DNA from: Jatrophihabitans sp.
GTDB taxonomy: Bacteria; Actinomycetota; Actinomycetes; Mycobacteriales; Jatrophihabitantaceae
Length of the DNA: 64,000 nt
Direction: 5' to 3'
Assembly: GCA_036399055.1 (NCBI GenBank)
Contig: DASWNX010000046.1
Span: 38,459 to 102,458 of the forward strand
Part shown: piece by piece, positions 53,170 to 61,912 of the stretch
Numbering within the stretch: position 1 is the stretch's first letter
How the letters are laid out: each line of letters begins with the position of its first letter
Made by a program: the position numbers and the translations under genes
The notes under the pieces: generated by a model
What the model was told of the DNA's origin: nothing
What the model saw: only the letters and a program-made list of their open reading frames with translations
Databases searched by the model: none

Positions 53170-53245
53170 CTGAGAGATCTCCTTGGGGGTAGGGAGGTTT
53201 GTGTGCAAAGTCGAGCCTGCCTGTATTAACACAGATATAACATAG
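53170..53245 (-). promoter_or_regulatory. AT-rich promoter region of the unknown operon
   Basis: The 76 bases between the LuxR stop and the first operon gene include the AT-rich stretch CTATGTTATATCTGTGTTAA (minus strand, about 53225-53245). This contrasts sharply with the GC-rich surroundings and probably holds the operon promoter and a regulator site. No exact -35/-10 pair is assigned. Confidence 0.5.
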
Positions 53246-53935
53246 TTAGAATTGATGAAGTTTGCGCAGCTCCCGAACCAGCTCGTACTCGTCGCAGACG
53301 CGATGGGTGAGCGCCACCGCCGCCAACTGGGACGGGCTGTTCAGCTTCGCCAGGATCGATTGGATATGGCTGCGAACCGTCGGCAACGCCAGGTGCTCAC
53401 GGCCGGCGATCTGCGCCGCGGTGGACCCGTGCACTAGCGCGGCGAGCACCTGCCGCTCACGCCGGGTGAGCCGGTGGAACAGGCCGGCCGCCGCGGTCCG
53501 AACATCCAACCGCCGCGCGAACTGCGCAGCCTGAACAGGTGAAAGCGGATTCGACAGCAACTGGTGCAGCTGCCCCGCCAACTCGGTGAAGGGCTGATCG
53601 CCGTCCACGGCGGCGTGCACGCCGTTAGCCACCGCACGGCCCAATTCGGCCAGGGCGGTGCGCGAGCCGACCGCAAGGTAGGCCGTGCCCGCGGGCGGGC
53701 GCCCGGGTGGCCCAGCGGGCAACACTCCAGCGCGATCGGCCACCAGCACGATGTGTCGGGGCGGCTTGTGGCCCACCCCGCCCGCTGGTTGCCAGCGGGC
53801 CTCCGCGCTGACCTGCCAGCCCAAGGCTGTCAGCGCGGCCAGCAGCGCCGTCCCCAGGACGTCGTTTGCGGAGATGAGCTGGACGGATCGGAGCGGTCGC
53901 CGCGACGGCGCGGTAGCGTGATCAAAATACGTCAT
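53246..53935 (-). CDS. LuxR-type HTH regulator
   Basis: 229 residues. The C-terminal GerE/LuxR HTH (about 155-215) reads LTRRERQVLAALVHGSTAAQ, then PTVRSHIQSILAKLNSPSQL. The N-terminal part resembles a receiver-like fold (VQLISANDVLGTALLAALTAL) but lacks the Asp phosphorylation site, so it is probably an orphan or atypical regulator. It lies immediately upstream of, and on the same strand as, the unknown three-gene operon, and divergent from the fibronectin-III gene. It likely controls one or both. Confidence 0.88.
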   Translation of the reverse strand: MTYFDHATAPSRRPLRSVQLISANDVLGTALLAALTALGWQVSAEARWQPAGGVGHKPPRHIVLVADRAGVLPAGPPGRPPAGTAYLAVGSRTALAELGRAVANGVHAAVDGDQPFTELAGQLHQLLSNPLSPVQAAQFARRLDVRTAAAGLFHRLTRRERQVLAALVHGSTAAQIAGREHLALPTVRSHIQSILAKLNSPSQLAAVALTHRVCDEYELVRELRKLHQF

Positions 53936-54186
53936 GAAGCGGCTTATATAGGCAAAATATTGGTAGAGCGGATATATCCGGGCGGACGGCGCGGTCCACG
54001 CTGGACGGCGCGTGGCTCTTACCCCTCAAACGCGCAGTCAGGTGCTTCGTCCGGGATGCCGGATGAGCACTCGATACCTAAAGAGATGACCTGCCATACG
54101 TCAAAGCTTGCCGACAATTCTCGGTATCACCCCTGTCGCTCGGCGGCTCTTTCCGGCATCGTCCATCCACTGGAAGGAAAGAGAAA

Positions 54187-55227
54187 GTGCAAGGAATGAA
54201 GCGTGTCCTGGCGGTCACCGCGGCGGCGACTCTCGCAGGATTGACCTCCCTGATGGCGACCGCCGCGCCCGCGTCAGCGATCCACCCGTGCCAGAGCTAC
54301 GACCCGCCGGACTACTGCTTCGAGGAGCAGCCGCCGCCGGCCCCGACCGCCCCGGCCTCGCTGACGGCGACGGCCGTGCTGCAGACCTCGGTCACCCTGC
54401 AGTGGGCCGACCGGTCCACCACCGAGACCGCCTTCACCATCCGCAGGGTCGTCAGCGGCGCTGCCTCCTACTTCAGCGTGCCGGCCAACAGCACCACGTT
54501 CACCGACACCGCGGCTCCCGCCGGGCGTTACATCGAGTACTACGTCTCGGCCGAGCGGTGCGACGAAGTGGCCTGCTCCTCCAGCGCCTCCATCCGACTG
54601 GCGGTCCAGACCCACCAGCAACCGGCCAACCCGACCGGCGGGCTGTCCTCCAGCACCCCGGGCACCTGGGGGTACTACTCGGTCACCGGCTGGGCCATCG
54701 ACTGGGACACCACCGACCCGATCCAGGTCTCACTGGTGCTGGACGGCGTGGTCATCCAGACCAAGACCGCGAACGCCGCCTACTCCGGCCTGAACGCCAG
54801 CCACCCCGGTTACGGCGACAACCACGGCTACAGCTTCTACACCGGCAAGTCCACCGTGAAGGGCACCCACTCGCTGTGTGTCCGGGCCACCAACGTCGGC
54901 GGCGGCGTCGACGCCAACCTGGTGTGCTGGTCCTACGTGGTGTACGGCCCGCCGTCGGCGGCGACCAACCTGACGCTGACCAACACCGGCACCTCGATGG
55001 TGGTCGGGTTCACCGACAACGCCAATGACGAGACCGGTTACGTCCTGCAGCGCAGCACCGACGCCCAGGCCAGCTGGCTGTCGGTCGGCTCGCAGTATCC
55101 CGCGGTCAGCGGCTCGGGCAGCCGTGCTTCGGCCACCGATTACTCCAGCCCGCCGGCCGGCACCTGCTACCGGATCCTGATGGTCAACTCCTACGGCAAC
55201 ACCCCCAGCGCGGCGGTCTGCTCCTGA
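54187..55227 (+). CDS. Secreted fibronectin type III domain protein
   Basis: 346 residues. The signal peptide (MKRVLAVTAAATLAGLTSLM...ASA) starts from GTG 54187 or ATG 54196. A short Cys-containing segment (HPCQSYDPPDYCFEEQ) and a Pro-rich linker follow. Fn3 domain 1 (about 60-145; PASLTATAVLQTSVTLQWAD) and Fn3 domain 2 (about 260-346; SAATNLTLTNTGTSMVVGF) flank a middle beta domain (TWGYYSVTGWAIDWD). There is no catalytic motif. It is possibly an adhesion or matrix-binding protein. Confidence 0.87.
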   Translation: MQGMKRVLAVTAAATLAGLTSLMATAAPASAIHPCQSYDPPDYCFEEQPPPAPTAPASLTATAVLQTSVTLQWADRSTTETAFTIRRVVSGAASYFSVPANSTTFTDTAAPAGRYIEYYVSAERCDEVACSSSASIRLAVQTHQQPANPTGGLSSSTPGTWGYYSVTGWAIDWDTTDPIQVSLVLDGVVIQTKTANAAYSGLNASHPGYGDNHGYSFYTGKSTVKGTHSLCVRATNVGGGVDANLVCWSYVVYGPPSAATNLTLTNTGTSMVVGFTDNANDETGYVLQRSTDAQASWLSVGSQYPAVSGSGSRASATDYSSPPAGTCYRILMVNSYGNTPSAAVCS

Positions 55228-55251
55228 GGGTCACCACCGGGCTCACCACCA

Positions 55252-55285
55252 GCCGGCTGCCTCGTCACCTGACGAGGCAGCCGGC
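55252..55285 (+). terminator. Strong hairpin after the fibronectin-III gene
   Basis: GCCGGCTGCCTCGTC and GACGAGGCAGCCGGC form a perfect 15-bp stem around ACCT, 25 bases after the stop. There is no long T-tract. Confidence 0.85.
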
Positions 55286-55406
55286 CTCGTTCTGAGCAGG
55301 CCCGGTTGCGACCCGCCTTTACCGGCAACCGCGACCGTCCGAGGGTCGATGAGTCACGACCACGACGGTTAACCTGCCCGCCCCCGCGCGCGGAAGAGGA
55401 GCAACG

Positions 55407-56273
55407 GTGAAGATCGGTCTGCACATCGCGGATTTCACCTATCCCAGCGGCCCGGCGGGGCTGGCCGAGGATCTCACCCGGGTGGCAGTGGCGGCTGAGG
55501 AGTCCGGGTTCGCGCGGGTCAGCGTGATGGACCACGTCTGGCAGATCGGCCCACTGGGCCCACCCGAGCACGACATGCTGGAGGCCTACACCACGCTGGG
55601 CTACCTCGCGGCGCGCACGTCGCGGGTGGAGCTGCTGGCCTGGGTCACGGCCGTCAGCTACCGGGAGCCCGGGATGCTGGCCAAGCTGGTGAGCACCCTG
55701 GACGTGCTGTCCCAGGGCCGGGCCTGGCTCGGCATCGGCGCGGCCTGGAACGGCGAGGAGGCAGCCGGGCTGGGACTGCCGTTCCCCGACACCGCCGAGC
55801 GCTTCGAGCGGCTGGAGGAGACCCTGCAGATCTGCCTGCAGATGTGGAGCGGGGACGACAGCCCGTACGAGGGCAGGCACTACCGGCTGGGACGCACCCT
55901 GAACGTGCCGCAGCCGCTGCGGCGCCCGCCGATCCTGATCGGCGGAGGCGGGGAGAAGAAGACGCTGCGCCTGGTGGCTCGCTACGCCCAGGCCTGCAAC
56001 CTGTTCGCCGGTCCCGACCTCGAGCGCAAGCTCGACATCCTGCGCGGTCACTGCCAGGCCGAGGGCCGCGACTACGACGAGATCGAGAAGACGGTGATGC
56101 TCCCCCTCGATCCCGGCGAGCGGGGCGAGAAGATCGAGGCTCTGGTGGCGCAGCTGCGCGGACTGGCCGCGCTCGGGGTCGGCCACGCGCACGGCTGGGT
56201 GCCGCAGGTCTGGCAGACCGCGCGGTTGGAGCTGCTCGGCAAGGAGGTCGTGCCGGCGGTCGCGGCGTTGTGA
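55407..56273 (+). CDS. LLM-class F420-dependent oxidoreductase
   Basis: 288 residues from GTG 55407 with GAGGAG upstream. It has the luciferase-like barrel motifs SVMDHVWQIGPLGPPEHDML, DVLSQGRAWLGIGAAWNGEE and RPPILIGGGGEKKTLRLVA. The DHVWQ variant is typical of one F420-linked actinobacterial group (TIGR03560-type). It is only distantly related to the other LLM gene in this window (28744). The copper monooxygenase gene follows 43 bases later on the same strand. Substrate unknown. Confidence 0.92.
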   Translation: MKIGLHIADFTYPSGPAGLAEDLTRVAVAAEESGFARVSVMDHVWQIGPLGPPEHDMLEAYTTLGYLAARTSRVELLAWVTAVSYREPGMLAKLVSTLDVLSQGRAWLGIGAAWNGEEAAGLGLPFPDTAERFERLEETLQICLQMWSGDDSPYEGRHYRLGRTLNVPQPLRRPPILIGGGGEKKTLRLVARYAQACNLFAGPDLERKLDILRGHCQAEGRDYDEIEKTVMLPLDPGERGEKIEALVAQLRGLAALGVGHAHGWVPQVWQTARLELLGKEVVPAVAAL

Positions 56274-56316
56274 GCGCCTGGCTGCGGACCGCCGGCAAAC
56301 CGGGCAGAATGGAGCG

Positions 56317-57576
56317 GTGCCCGGAATCTCTCGTGTGGGCCGGGCAGTCACCGTCGCGTTAGCCGTCGGCTTGCTGATCGCCGGTTGCACCTCCGCCCCT
56401 TCTGCCATCGATCCCGCTGCCGGCGGCCCGCCCGCTTCAGAGCGGTCAGCCGGCGGGCAGACCAGCTCCGCCGCCAGCGGCTCCCCGTCCGGGTCGGCGC
56501 ATCCGCACTCCAGCGCGCCGGCCTCGGTGGCGATTGCCGCCCTGCGGCCCGGCGAGCGCTGGATCACGCTGCCGATGCCCGGCGGCGCCTACCGGCCGCA
56601 GGCCGAGGCTGGCGGCACCGACGACTACCGCTGCGTCCTGCTGGACCCCAAGATCGACGCCGACTCATTCCTCTCCGGCGTGGTGTTGCAGCCGGGAAAC
56701 CCCAACCTGGTGCACCACGCCATCCTCTACCGGGTCGACCCGGAGCAGCTGGGCGCGGCCAAGGCCAAGGACGCCGGTGACCCGCGGCTGGGCTGGTCCT
56801 GTTTCGGCGGGCCCGGCCTGCCCGGTAACGCCGCCGACCTGGGCGGGCTCAACTCCGCGCCGTGGGTGGCCGCCTGGGCCACCTCGGGCGGCGAGCAGCG
56901 CTTCGCCGACGGCACCGGCCAGCGCGCCAGGGCCGGCACCCGGGTGATCCTGCAGATGCACTACAACCTGCTCAACGGCGACGGCGCCGACAGCACCACC
57001 GTCAAGTTGCGCCTCGCGCCGCGCGGCGCGCGATTGCAGCCGTTGCAGACCCTGCTGCTGCCGGCGCCCGTCGAGTTGCCCTGCGCGCCGAAGGAGACCG
57101 GGCCGCTGTGCGACCGCGAGGCCTCGGTGCTGGACGTCATCCGGCGGTTCGGAGTGAACTCCGGGCGGGTGGTGGCGGGACTGCAATTGCTGTGCGACGG
57201 CTCGTTCACCAACCCCAAGAGCGGCCCGACGCAGAGCTGCGGACGCCCGGTCACCGAGACGCTCCAGCTCAGGGCGGTCGCCGGGCACATGCACCTGCTC
57301 GGCAGGTCGGTCCGGATCGACCTGCAGCGGCAGGACGGAACGAGCCAGCGCCTGCTCGACGTCAAGGTCTGGGACTTCGACGACCAGCGCGCCACCGTGC
57401 TGCCCCAGACGCTCACCGTGCACGCCGGCGACCGGCTCCGGGTCAGTTGCACCCATGACGCCACCCTGCGCCGGATGCTCCCGGCCCTGGCCAAGCTTCC
57501 GCCGCGCTACGTCGTGTGGGGCGAGGGGTCCTCCGACGAGATGTGCCTGGGGATCGTCAGCTACACCAAGTCCTGA
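56317..57576 (+). CDS. PHM/DBH-like copper monooxygenase lipoprotein
   Basis: 419 residues. A lipobox (LLIAGC, Cys24) anchors it outside the membrane, followed by a Ser/Ala linker. The copper type II ascorbate-dependent monooxygenase motifs are all visible: NLVHHAILY (His133-His134), LQMHYNLLNGD, AVAGHMHLLG (H-x-H) and a late SDEMC Met ligand. In animals this fold hydroxylates peptidyl-glycine or dopamine. Bacterial copies are poorly studied. Paired Cys suggest disulfides. It may be co-transcribed with the LLM gene. Confidence 0.87.
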   Translation: MPGISRVGRAVTVALAVGLLIAGCTSAPSAIDPAAGGPPASERSAGGQTSSAASGSPSGSAHPHSSAPASVAIAALRPGERWITLPMPGGAYRPQAEAGGTDDYRCVLLDPKIDADSFLSGVVLQPGNPNLVHHAILYRVDPEQLGAAKAKDAGDPRLGWSCFGGPGLPGNAADLGGLNSAPWVAAWATSGGEQRFADGTGQRARAGTRVILQMHYNLLNGDGADSTTVKLRLAPRGARLQPLQTLLLPAPVELPCAPKETGPLCDREASVLDVIRRFGVNSGRVVAGLQLLCDGSFTNPKSGPTQSCGRPVTETLQLRAVAGHMHLLGRSVRIDLQRQDGTSQRLLDVKVWDFDDQRATVLPQTLTVHAGDRLRVSCTHDATLRRMLPALAKLPPRYVVWGEGSSDEMCLGIVSYTKS

Positions 57577-57756
57577 CCACGCCGTCGTGACCACGCCGGC
57601 TTGACCACGCCGAAGGGCCTGAGCGGCGCTGAAGGGCCTTGGCGGTCCGCGCGCCTGTCCGCCGGGACCGTATTATCACCGCTACGTCGAGTTCGCCCTC
57701 GACCCGGAGCCAACAGCGTCCCGGCCGCCTGTGTCCAGCGAGGTGTGAATACCGCC

Positions 57757-58884
57757 ATGCAGATCCCAGACCCGATCTCCGCCCTGTACAGCCACCCTGG
57801 CCCCTTCGCCTCGGTCTACCTCGACGCCACCCGGGCCAGCGAGTCCGGTGACACCGAAGTCGAGCTGCGCTGGCGTGGCCTGCGCGAAAAGCTGGCCGGC
57901 GACGGCGCTGACGACAAGACCTTGGAGGCCATCGACGAGGTGGCGGGGGCGCATCTGGAGGTCGCCGGCCGGCATGGGCAGTTCATCGTGGCCGCCGGTG
58001 GCGAGGTGCTGCTGGACGAGGTGAGCCGCCGGCCGCCGCTGCGCGAGCTCGGGCGCTGGTCACCGCTGCCCCATGTGCTGCCCTACCTGGTCGACCGGTC
58101 CACCCAGGTCCCATACCTGATCGTGCTGATCGACCGGACCGGCGCTGACGTCTACACCGTTCTGGACGACATCCACAGCGAGCAGACCTCGGTCGAGGGG
58201 GGCGCGGAGTACCCGCTGCGCAAGACCGGCCGCGACGTCTGGAACGAGCGCGCCTTCCAGAACCGGGTCGACAACGCCTGGGAGACCAACAGCAAGGAGG
58301 TGGCCCAGACGATCAGCCACCACCTGCCGCCCGAGGTCCAGGTGGTGCTGCTGGCCGGCGACGTCCGAGCCCGCAACCTGGTGGACGAGGAGTTGGCCAA
58401 GCTGCTTCCGCAGCGGGTGCAGATCCGTCAGCTGGACCATGGCGGCCGAGCTGAGGGGTCCTCGCGCGAGGCCCTGGACGAGGCCGTCCACTCGGCGCTG
58501 CTGCACCACATCTGGGCCGAGCGGCGCGACATCCTGGCTCGGCTGCAGCAGGCCGTGGGTCGGCACGACTACGCGGTCACCGGCATCACAGCCGTCCTGG
58601 ACGCGCTTCGCAAGGCCCAGGTCGACACCCTGGTGCTCTCCGACGACCCCTCTTCGACCGCCACCGTCTCGATCGGGCCCGACCCGCTGCTGCTGGCCGG
58701 CACCGACGCCGAGCTGAGCGCCCTGGGCGTCACCGACATCCAGCACGACCGGCTGGACGCCGCGCTGGTCAGGGCGCTGGCCGGCAGCGCCGCCGGCCTG
58801 GTCATCACCCCGGGCGGGCACCAGTACGTGCAGCAGGGCATCGCCGCGCTGCTGCGTTACACCGACGCATCGACGCCGACGTAG
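57757..58884 (+). CDS. Rv2629/Vms1-like (eRF1-fold) protein
   Basis: 375 residues from ATG 57757. It begins PISALYSHPGPFASVYLDAT, as in Mycobacterium Rv2629 and related proteins with archaeal release factor-like (baeRF/Vms1) domains. The middle has LIVLIDRTGADVYTVLDD and VVLLAGDVRARNLVDEELAK; the C-terminus has GVTDIQHDRLD and ALVRALAGSAAGLVIT. Functions proposed for the family include ribosome-associated stress responses, but the biochemical role is not settled. The ChaB gene follows 9 bases later. Confidence 0.88.
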   Translation: MQIPDPISALYSHPGPFASVYLDATRASESGDTEVELRWRGLREKLAGDGADDKTLEAIDEVAGAHLEVAGRHGQFIVAAGGEVLLDEVSRRPPLRELGRWSPLPHVLPYLVDRSTQVPYLIVLIDRTGADVYTVLDDIHSEQTSVEGGAEYPLRKTGRDVWNERAFQNRVDNAWETNSKEVAQTISHHLPPEVQVVLLAGDVRARNLVDEELAKLLPQRVQIRQLDHGGRAEGSSREALDEAVHSALLHHIWAERRDILARLQQAVGRHDYAVTGITAVLDALRKAQVDTLVLSDDPSSTATVSIGPDPLLLAGTDAELSALGVTDIQHDRLDAALVRALAGSAAGLVITPGGHQYVQQGIAALLRYTDASTPT

Positions 58885-58893
58885 GAGGAAGCC

Positions 58894-59304
58894 ATGCCTG
58901 CCAAGGAAGAACTGCCCTCGACGCTCAAGCGATCACCGAAGAAGGCGCAGGAGACCTGGTCCAAGACGCACGACTCGGCGGTGGAGAGCTACGGCGAGGG
59001 CGAGCGAGCGCACCGCACCGCCTTCTCCTCGCTCAAGCACTCCTTCGAGAAGGTCGGCGACCACTGGGAGCCCAAGGAGGACGGCAAGAAAGGGCCTTCC
59101 GACGAGCACGCCGCCCGCCGCGGCGGGCGAGCCCGACGCGGCGGTGAGACCGCCGAGGGGGTGGACGCCAATGCCACCAAGGCTCACCTGATGGAGCTGG
59201 CCAAGCGGCTCAACGTGCCCGGCCGATCGCGCATGACCAAGCCGGAACTGATCGAAGCGCTCAAGAAGGCGAACCGGAAGTCCACCGCCAAGGCCAGGTC
59301 CTAA
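58894..59304 (+). CDS. ChaB-domain protein with Rho_N/SAP-like tail
   Basis: 136 residues. The ChaB domain (about 1-60) has LPSTLKRSPKKAQETWSKTH, SYGEGERAHRTAFSSLKHSF and WEPKEDGKKGPS. After a Gly/Arg linker, a C-terminal helix pair (HLMELAKRLNVPGRSRMTKP, ELIEALKKANRK) resembles the Rho_N/SAP nucleic-acid-binding motif. The ATG follows AGGAGGAAGCC. Highly charged and soluble; probably DNA- or RNA-associated. It overlaps the convergent response-regulator stop by four bases. Confidence 0.9.
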   Translation: MPAKEELPSTLKRSPKKAQETWSKTHDSAVESYGEGERAHRTAFSSLKHSFEKVGDHWEPKEDGKKGPSDEHAARRGGRARRGGETAEGVDANATKAHLMELAKRLNVPGRSRMTKPELIEALKKANRKSTAKARS

Positions 59305-59951
59305 CCCGGAGGACCGCTCGCCGGGTGGCGCGCCTCGGGCAGGTGATCGCGCGCCCACATGGCGGCCGAGGTCCGGTCGCTGACCCCGATCCGGCGAAAG
59401 ACGTTGCCCAGATGGACTTTCACGGTTCGCTCGGCGATGCCCAGCGAACGGCCGATCTGCTTGTTGGCCAGGCCCTGGGTCGCCAGCGCCAGCACCTCGC
59501 GCTCTCGGCTGCTCAACTGCTCCAGGACGGAGGTCGGCTGCCTGTTGGGCAGCAGCGCGACCGCCACCCTCGGGTCCAACGGCGCGCCGCCGGCGCTGGC
59601 CGAGCGGACCGCCGCCAGCAACTCGGCCGGTTCGCTGTCCTTGAGCAGGTAGCCCACCGCGCCGCTGGCGAGCATGTCGCTCACCTTGTCCTTGTCCGCG
59701 AACGAGGTCAGCGCGATCACCCGGGTCGACGGGGCGTGGTCGAGGATCAGCCGGGTCGCCTCGATCCCGTCGAGCACCGGCATCGACAGGTCCATCAAGA
59801 CCACGTCCGGGCGCGCAGTGACGCTGAGGTCCACAGCCTGCCGGCCGTCGGCCGCCTCGCCGACCACCTCGATGTCGGCAGCGGTGCTCAGCAGCCCGGC
59901 AAGGCCGGCCCGCACCAACCGGTGGTCATCGGCCAGCAGCACCCGGATCAT
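59301..59951 (-). CDS. NarL/FixJ-type response regulator
   Basis: 216 residues. The receiver domain has Asp8/Asp9 and the phospho-acceptor Asp54 (VVLMDLSMPVLDG), with VIALTSFADKDKV and a conserved Lys in YLLKDSEP. The GerE HTH is LSSREREVLALATQGLANKQ then GIAERTVKVHLGNVF. The ATG overlaps the kinase stop as TGATG. It is the partner of the histidine kinase directly upstream. Targets are unknown. Confidence 0.96.
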   Translation of the reverse strand: MIRVLLADDHRLVRAGLAGLLSTAADIEVVGEAADGRQAVDLSVTARPDVVLMDLSMPVLDGIEATRLILDHAPSTRVIALTSFADKDKVSDMLASGAVGYLLKDSEPAELLAAVRSASAGGAPLDPRVAVALLPNRQPTSVLEQLSSREREVLALATQGLANKQIGRSLGIAERTVKVHLGNVFRRIGVSDRTSAAMWARDHLPEARHPASGPPG

Positions 59952-61402
59952 CTCCCCACCTCCAGCCGGAACCGGGTGCCGGCCGCGCTGCTGGCCACCG
60001 ACAGCCGGGCGCCGACGGCGACCGCGACGTCGGTGATCAGCCGCAGTCCCAGGTGCCCGGCGGCTACAGCCTGCTCGGCGCGGTCGGGGTCCAGGCCGCG
60101 GCCGTTGTCGGCCACTTCCAGCCGGACATCCTTGGCCTGCTCGCTGAGCTCGATCCAGATGTCGCCGGCGCCGGAATGGCGCACGGCGTTGCGCAGGCAC
60201 TCCTGGGCGACCCGGAACACCGCTTGCTGCTGCTCGGCGTCCAACGCCGACGCCGCTGCCGGATCGACGTCCAGATGTATCCGGGCGGTGGAGCCCGACT
60301 GCGTTCTGACCAGGTCGGCCAACGCCGCGGCCAGCCCCCCGGCCGTGAGGTTGGGCGGGTAGATGTCGACCAGCAGCGATCGCATGCCGGCCACCCCGTC
60401 CCGGACCGAGGCGGCCGCCTCAGCCAGCCGTTCGGCTCGGGCCGACTCACCCTGCGAGCTGGCCCGCTCGACCTCACTGCCCACCAGCAAGGCCGCGCCC
60501 GCCAGCTGCTGCACCACGCCGTCGTGCAGGGTCGCCGCGATCCGCCGCCGCTCCTCGGTGGACGCGTCCAGCGCCCGCCGCATCAACCGCTCCCGTTGCA
60601 GCTGCACCGAGCGGGCCCGCCGGTAGAGCAGCCAGAGCATGGGCGCCAACAGCACGAGCACCGCCACCAGGGTGCTCAGCATGACGCCGGAGAAGCCGCG
60701 CCAGAGCTCGTCGCTGCGCTGTGAGACCAGGTCGTATCGAAAATAGGCCTCGAAAAGCAGGGGTTTCCCACTCGGAGTCCACACCGGGCGGTAGACCTCG
60801 AGCAACTTGCCAGAGGCTGACTCCAGGCCGTTCTCCGGACGGTCGAGGTCGGTGATCCCGGCCTCGGTGCGAGGCGCGGTCAGCGCGGCGCGGGCTTCGG
60901 AGTCCAGTGCGAAGCTCTGCCCGATCAGGCGCCGCTCGTCGGAGTAGAGCACCAGGCCCTGCGGGTTCCACAGCTTCACCCGGACCACCTGGGTGGTGAG
61001 GATCTGGTCGCGCATCACCGAGTCCAGACCCGCTGTGGCCCGTGCCGGATCGGTCGCCATCTCGTCGGTGAGTGCCGGCTGCACCAGGCTCTCGGCGAGG
61101 ATGTCGGTCACCTCGGCTACCCGATGGACGGCTTCTTGCTTGGCGATCTGCTGAAACACCAGGATGCCGCTGACCGCCACCACGGCGAACGCCACCGTCA
61201 CCGCGGCGGCCACCTGCGCCACGATTCGCCGGACCGAAGCCGGCCGCGGCGCGCTGGCCTGCGAGGACGCTAGGGTCCGCCACGAGCTCGAGCCGGCCTG
61301 GGGGTCTGCGTCGAAGGCGGCACCCGGCAGCCGACTGACAGACAGCGGCGCCGTAGCGGTCGCGGGGACCGTCACGGCGCTGCCGTCGTTCTGAGCTGTC
61401 AC
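59948..61402 (-). CDS. Two-component sensor histidine kinase (HisKA_3/NarX type)
   Basis: 484 residues. Two TM helices (about 58-84 and 237-262) flank a ~150-residue extracytoplasmic sensor (QIAKQEAVHRVAEVTDIL, YSDERRLIGQSFALDSEA). The dimerisation/phosphoacceptor helix is EERRRIAATLHDGVVQQLAG with the His in L-H-D-G. The HATPase domain has QECLRNAVRHSGAG and VADNGRGLDPDR. It is co-transcribed with its regulator. The gene upstream encodes a secreted repeat protein, a possible envelope-stress partner. Confidence 0.95.
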   Translation of the reverse strand: MTAQNDGSAVTVPATATAPLSVSRLPGAAFDADPQAGSSSWRTLASSQASAPRPASVRRIVAQVAAAVTVAFAVVAVSGILVFQQIAKQEAVHRVAEVTDILAESLVQPALTDEMATDPARATAGLDSVMRDQILTTQVVRVKLWNPQGLVLYSDERRLIGQSFALDSEARAALTAPRTEAGITDLDRPENGLESASGKLLEVYRPVWTPSGKPLLFEAYFRYDLVSQRSDELWRGFSGVMLSTLVAVLVLLAPMLWLLYRRARSVQLQRERLMRRALDASTEERRRIAATLHDGVVQQLAGAALLVGSEVERASSQGESARAERLAEAAASVRDGVAGMRSLLVDIYPPNLTAGGLAAALADLVRTQSGSTARIHLDVDPAAASALDAEQQQAVFRVAQECLRNAVRHSGAGDIWIELSEQAKDVRLEVADNGRGLDPDRAEQAVAAGHLGLRLITDVAVAVGARLSVASSAAGTRFRLEVGR

Positions 61403-61420
61403 TGCTTAGGCCGGTCCTTC

Positions 61421-61912
61421 TCAGTCGTCATCGCTGCCCGAGCCGCTGCCCGAGTCGCTGCCCGAGCCGCTGCCCGAGCCGCTGCCCGAGTCATCGCTGC
61501 CCGAGCCGCTGTCGTCGCCGCTGCCTGAGCCGCTGCCCGAGTCACCACCATTGTCATCCCCCGGCTCAGAGCTCGCGCTGCCGCTGCGGTCACCACCCCG
61601 GTCATCCCCCGGCTCCGGCGTCCTGGACCGGCTCGGCCCGGCGGAACGGCTGCGGTCACCGGACGGGCTCGTGGACGAGCTGGCGGACGGGGTCGCGCTC
61701 GGGCTGGCGGAGTCCGACGGGCTGCTGGACGTCTTCGGCCGCACCGTCAGCGCCGAGTTGTCGCCGACCTCGACCGTTTGGGCGTCGCTGGGCGGGCGTA
61801 CCGGCAGTTGGCGGCTGAAGGAGGGGTTGTTGACCAGGCCGGCCACGGCGGGAGCGGCCGCGAGCCCGGTGGCGGTCAGCGCTGCTGCGGTAAGGAGGAA
61901 CACGCGGTTCAT
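61421..61912 (-). CDS. Secreted Ser/Gly/Asp-repeat protein
   Basis: 163 residues. A clear signal peptide (MNRVFLLTAAALTATGLAAAPAVA) is followed by a short folded-looking part (GLVNNPSFSRQLPVRPPSDA, VEVGDNSALTV). The rest is Ser/Pro/Asp-rich and ends in about 40 residues of S-G and S-D repeats encoded by a DNA repeat. It lies 18 bases upstream of the histidine kinase, so it is probably in the same operon. The acidic repeat tail could bind Ca2+ or stay disordered at the surface. Confidence 0.78.
   Translation of the reverse strand: MNRVFLLTAAALTATGLAAAPAVAGLVNNPSFSRQLPVRPPSDAQTVEVGDNSALTVRPKTSSSPSDSASPSATPSASSSTSPSGDRSRSAGPSRSRTPEPGDDRGGDRSGSASSEPGDDNGGDSGSGSGSGDDSGSGSDDSGSGSGSGSGSDSGSGSGSDDD
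61432..61545. repeat. Short tandem repeat coding S-G/S-D dipeptides
   Basis: Repeated GCTGCCCGAGCC / GAGTCGCTGCCC units within the 61421-61912 gene. They are expected to vary in copy number between strains. Confidence 0.85.
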
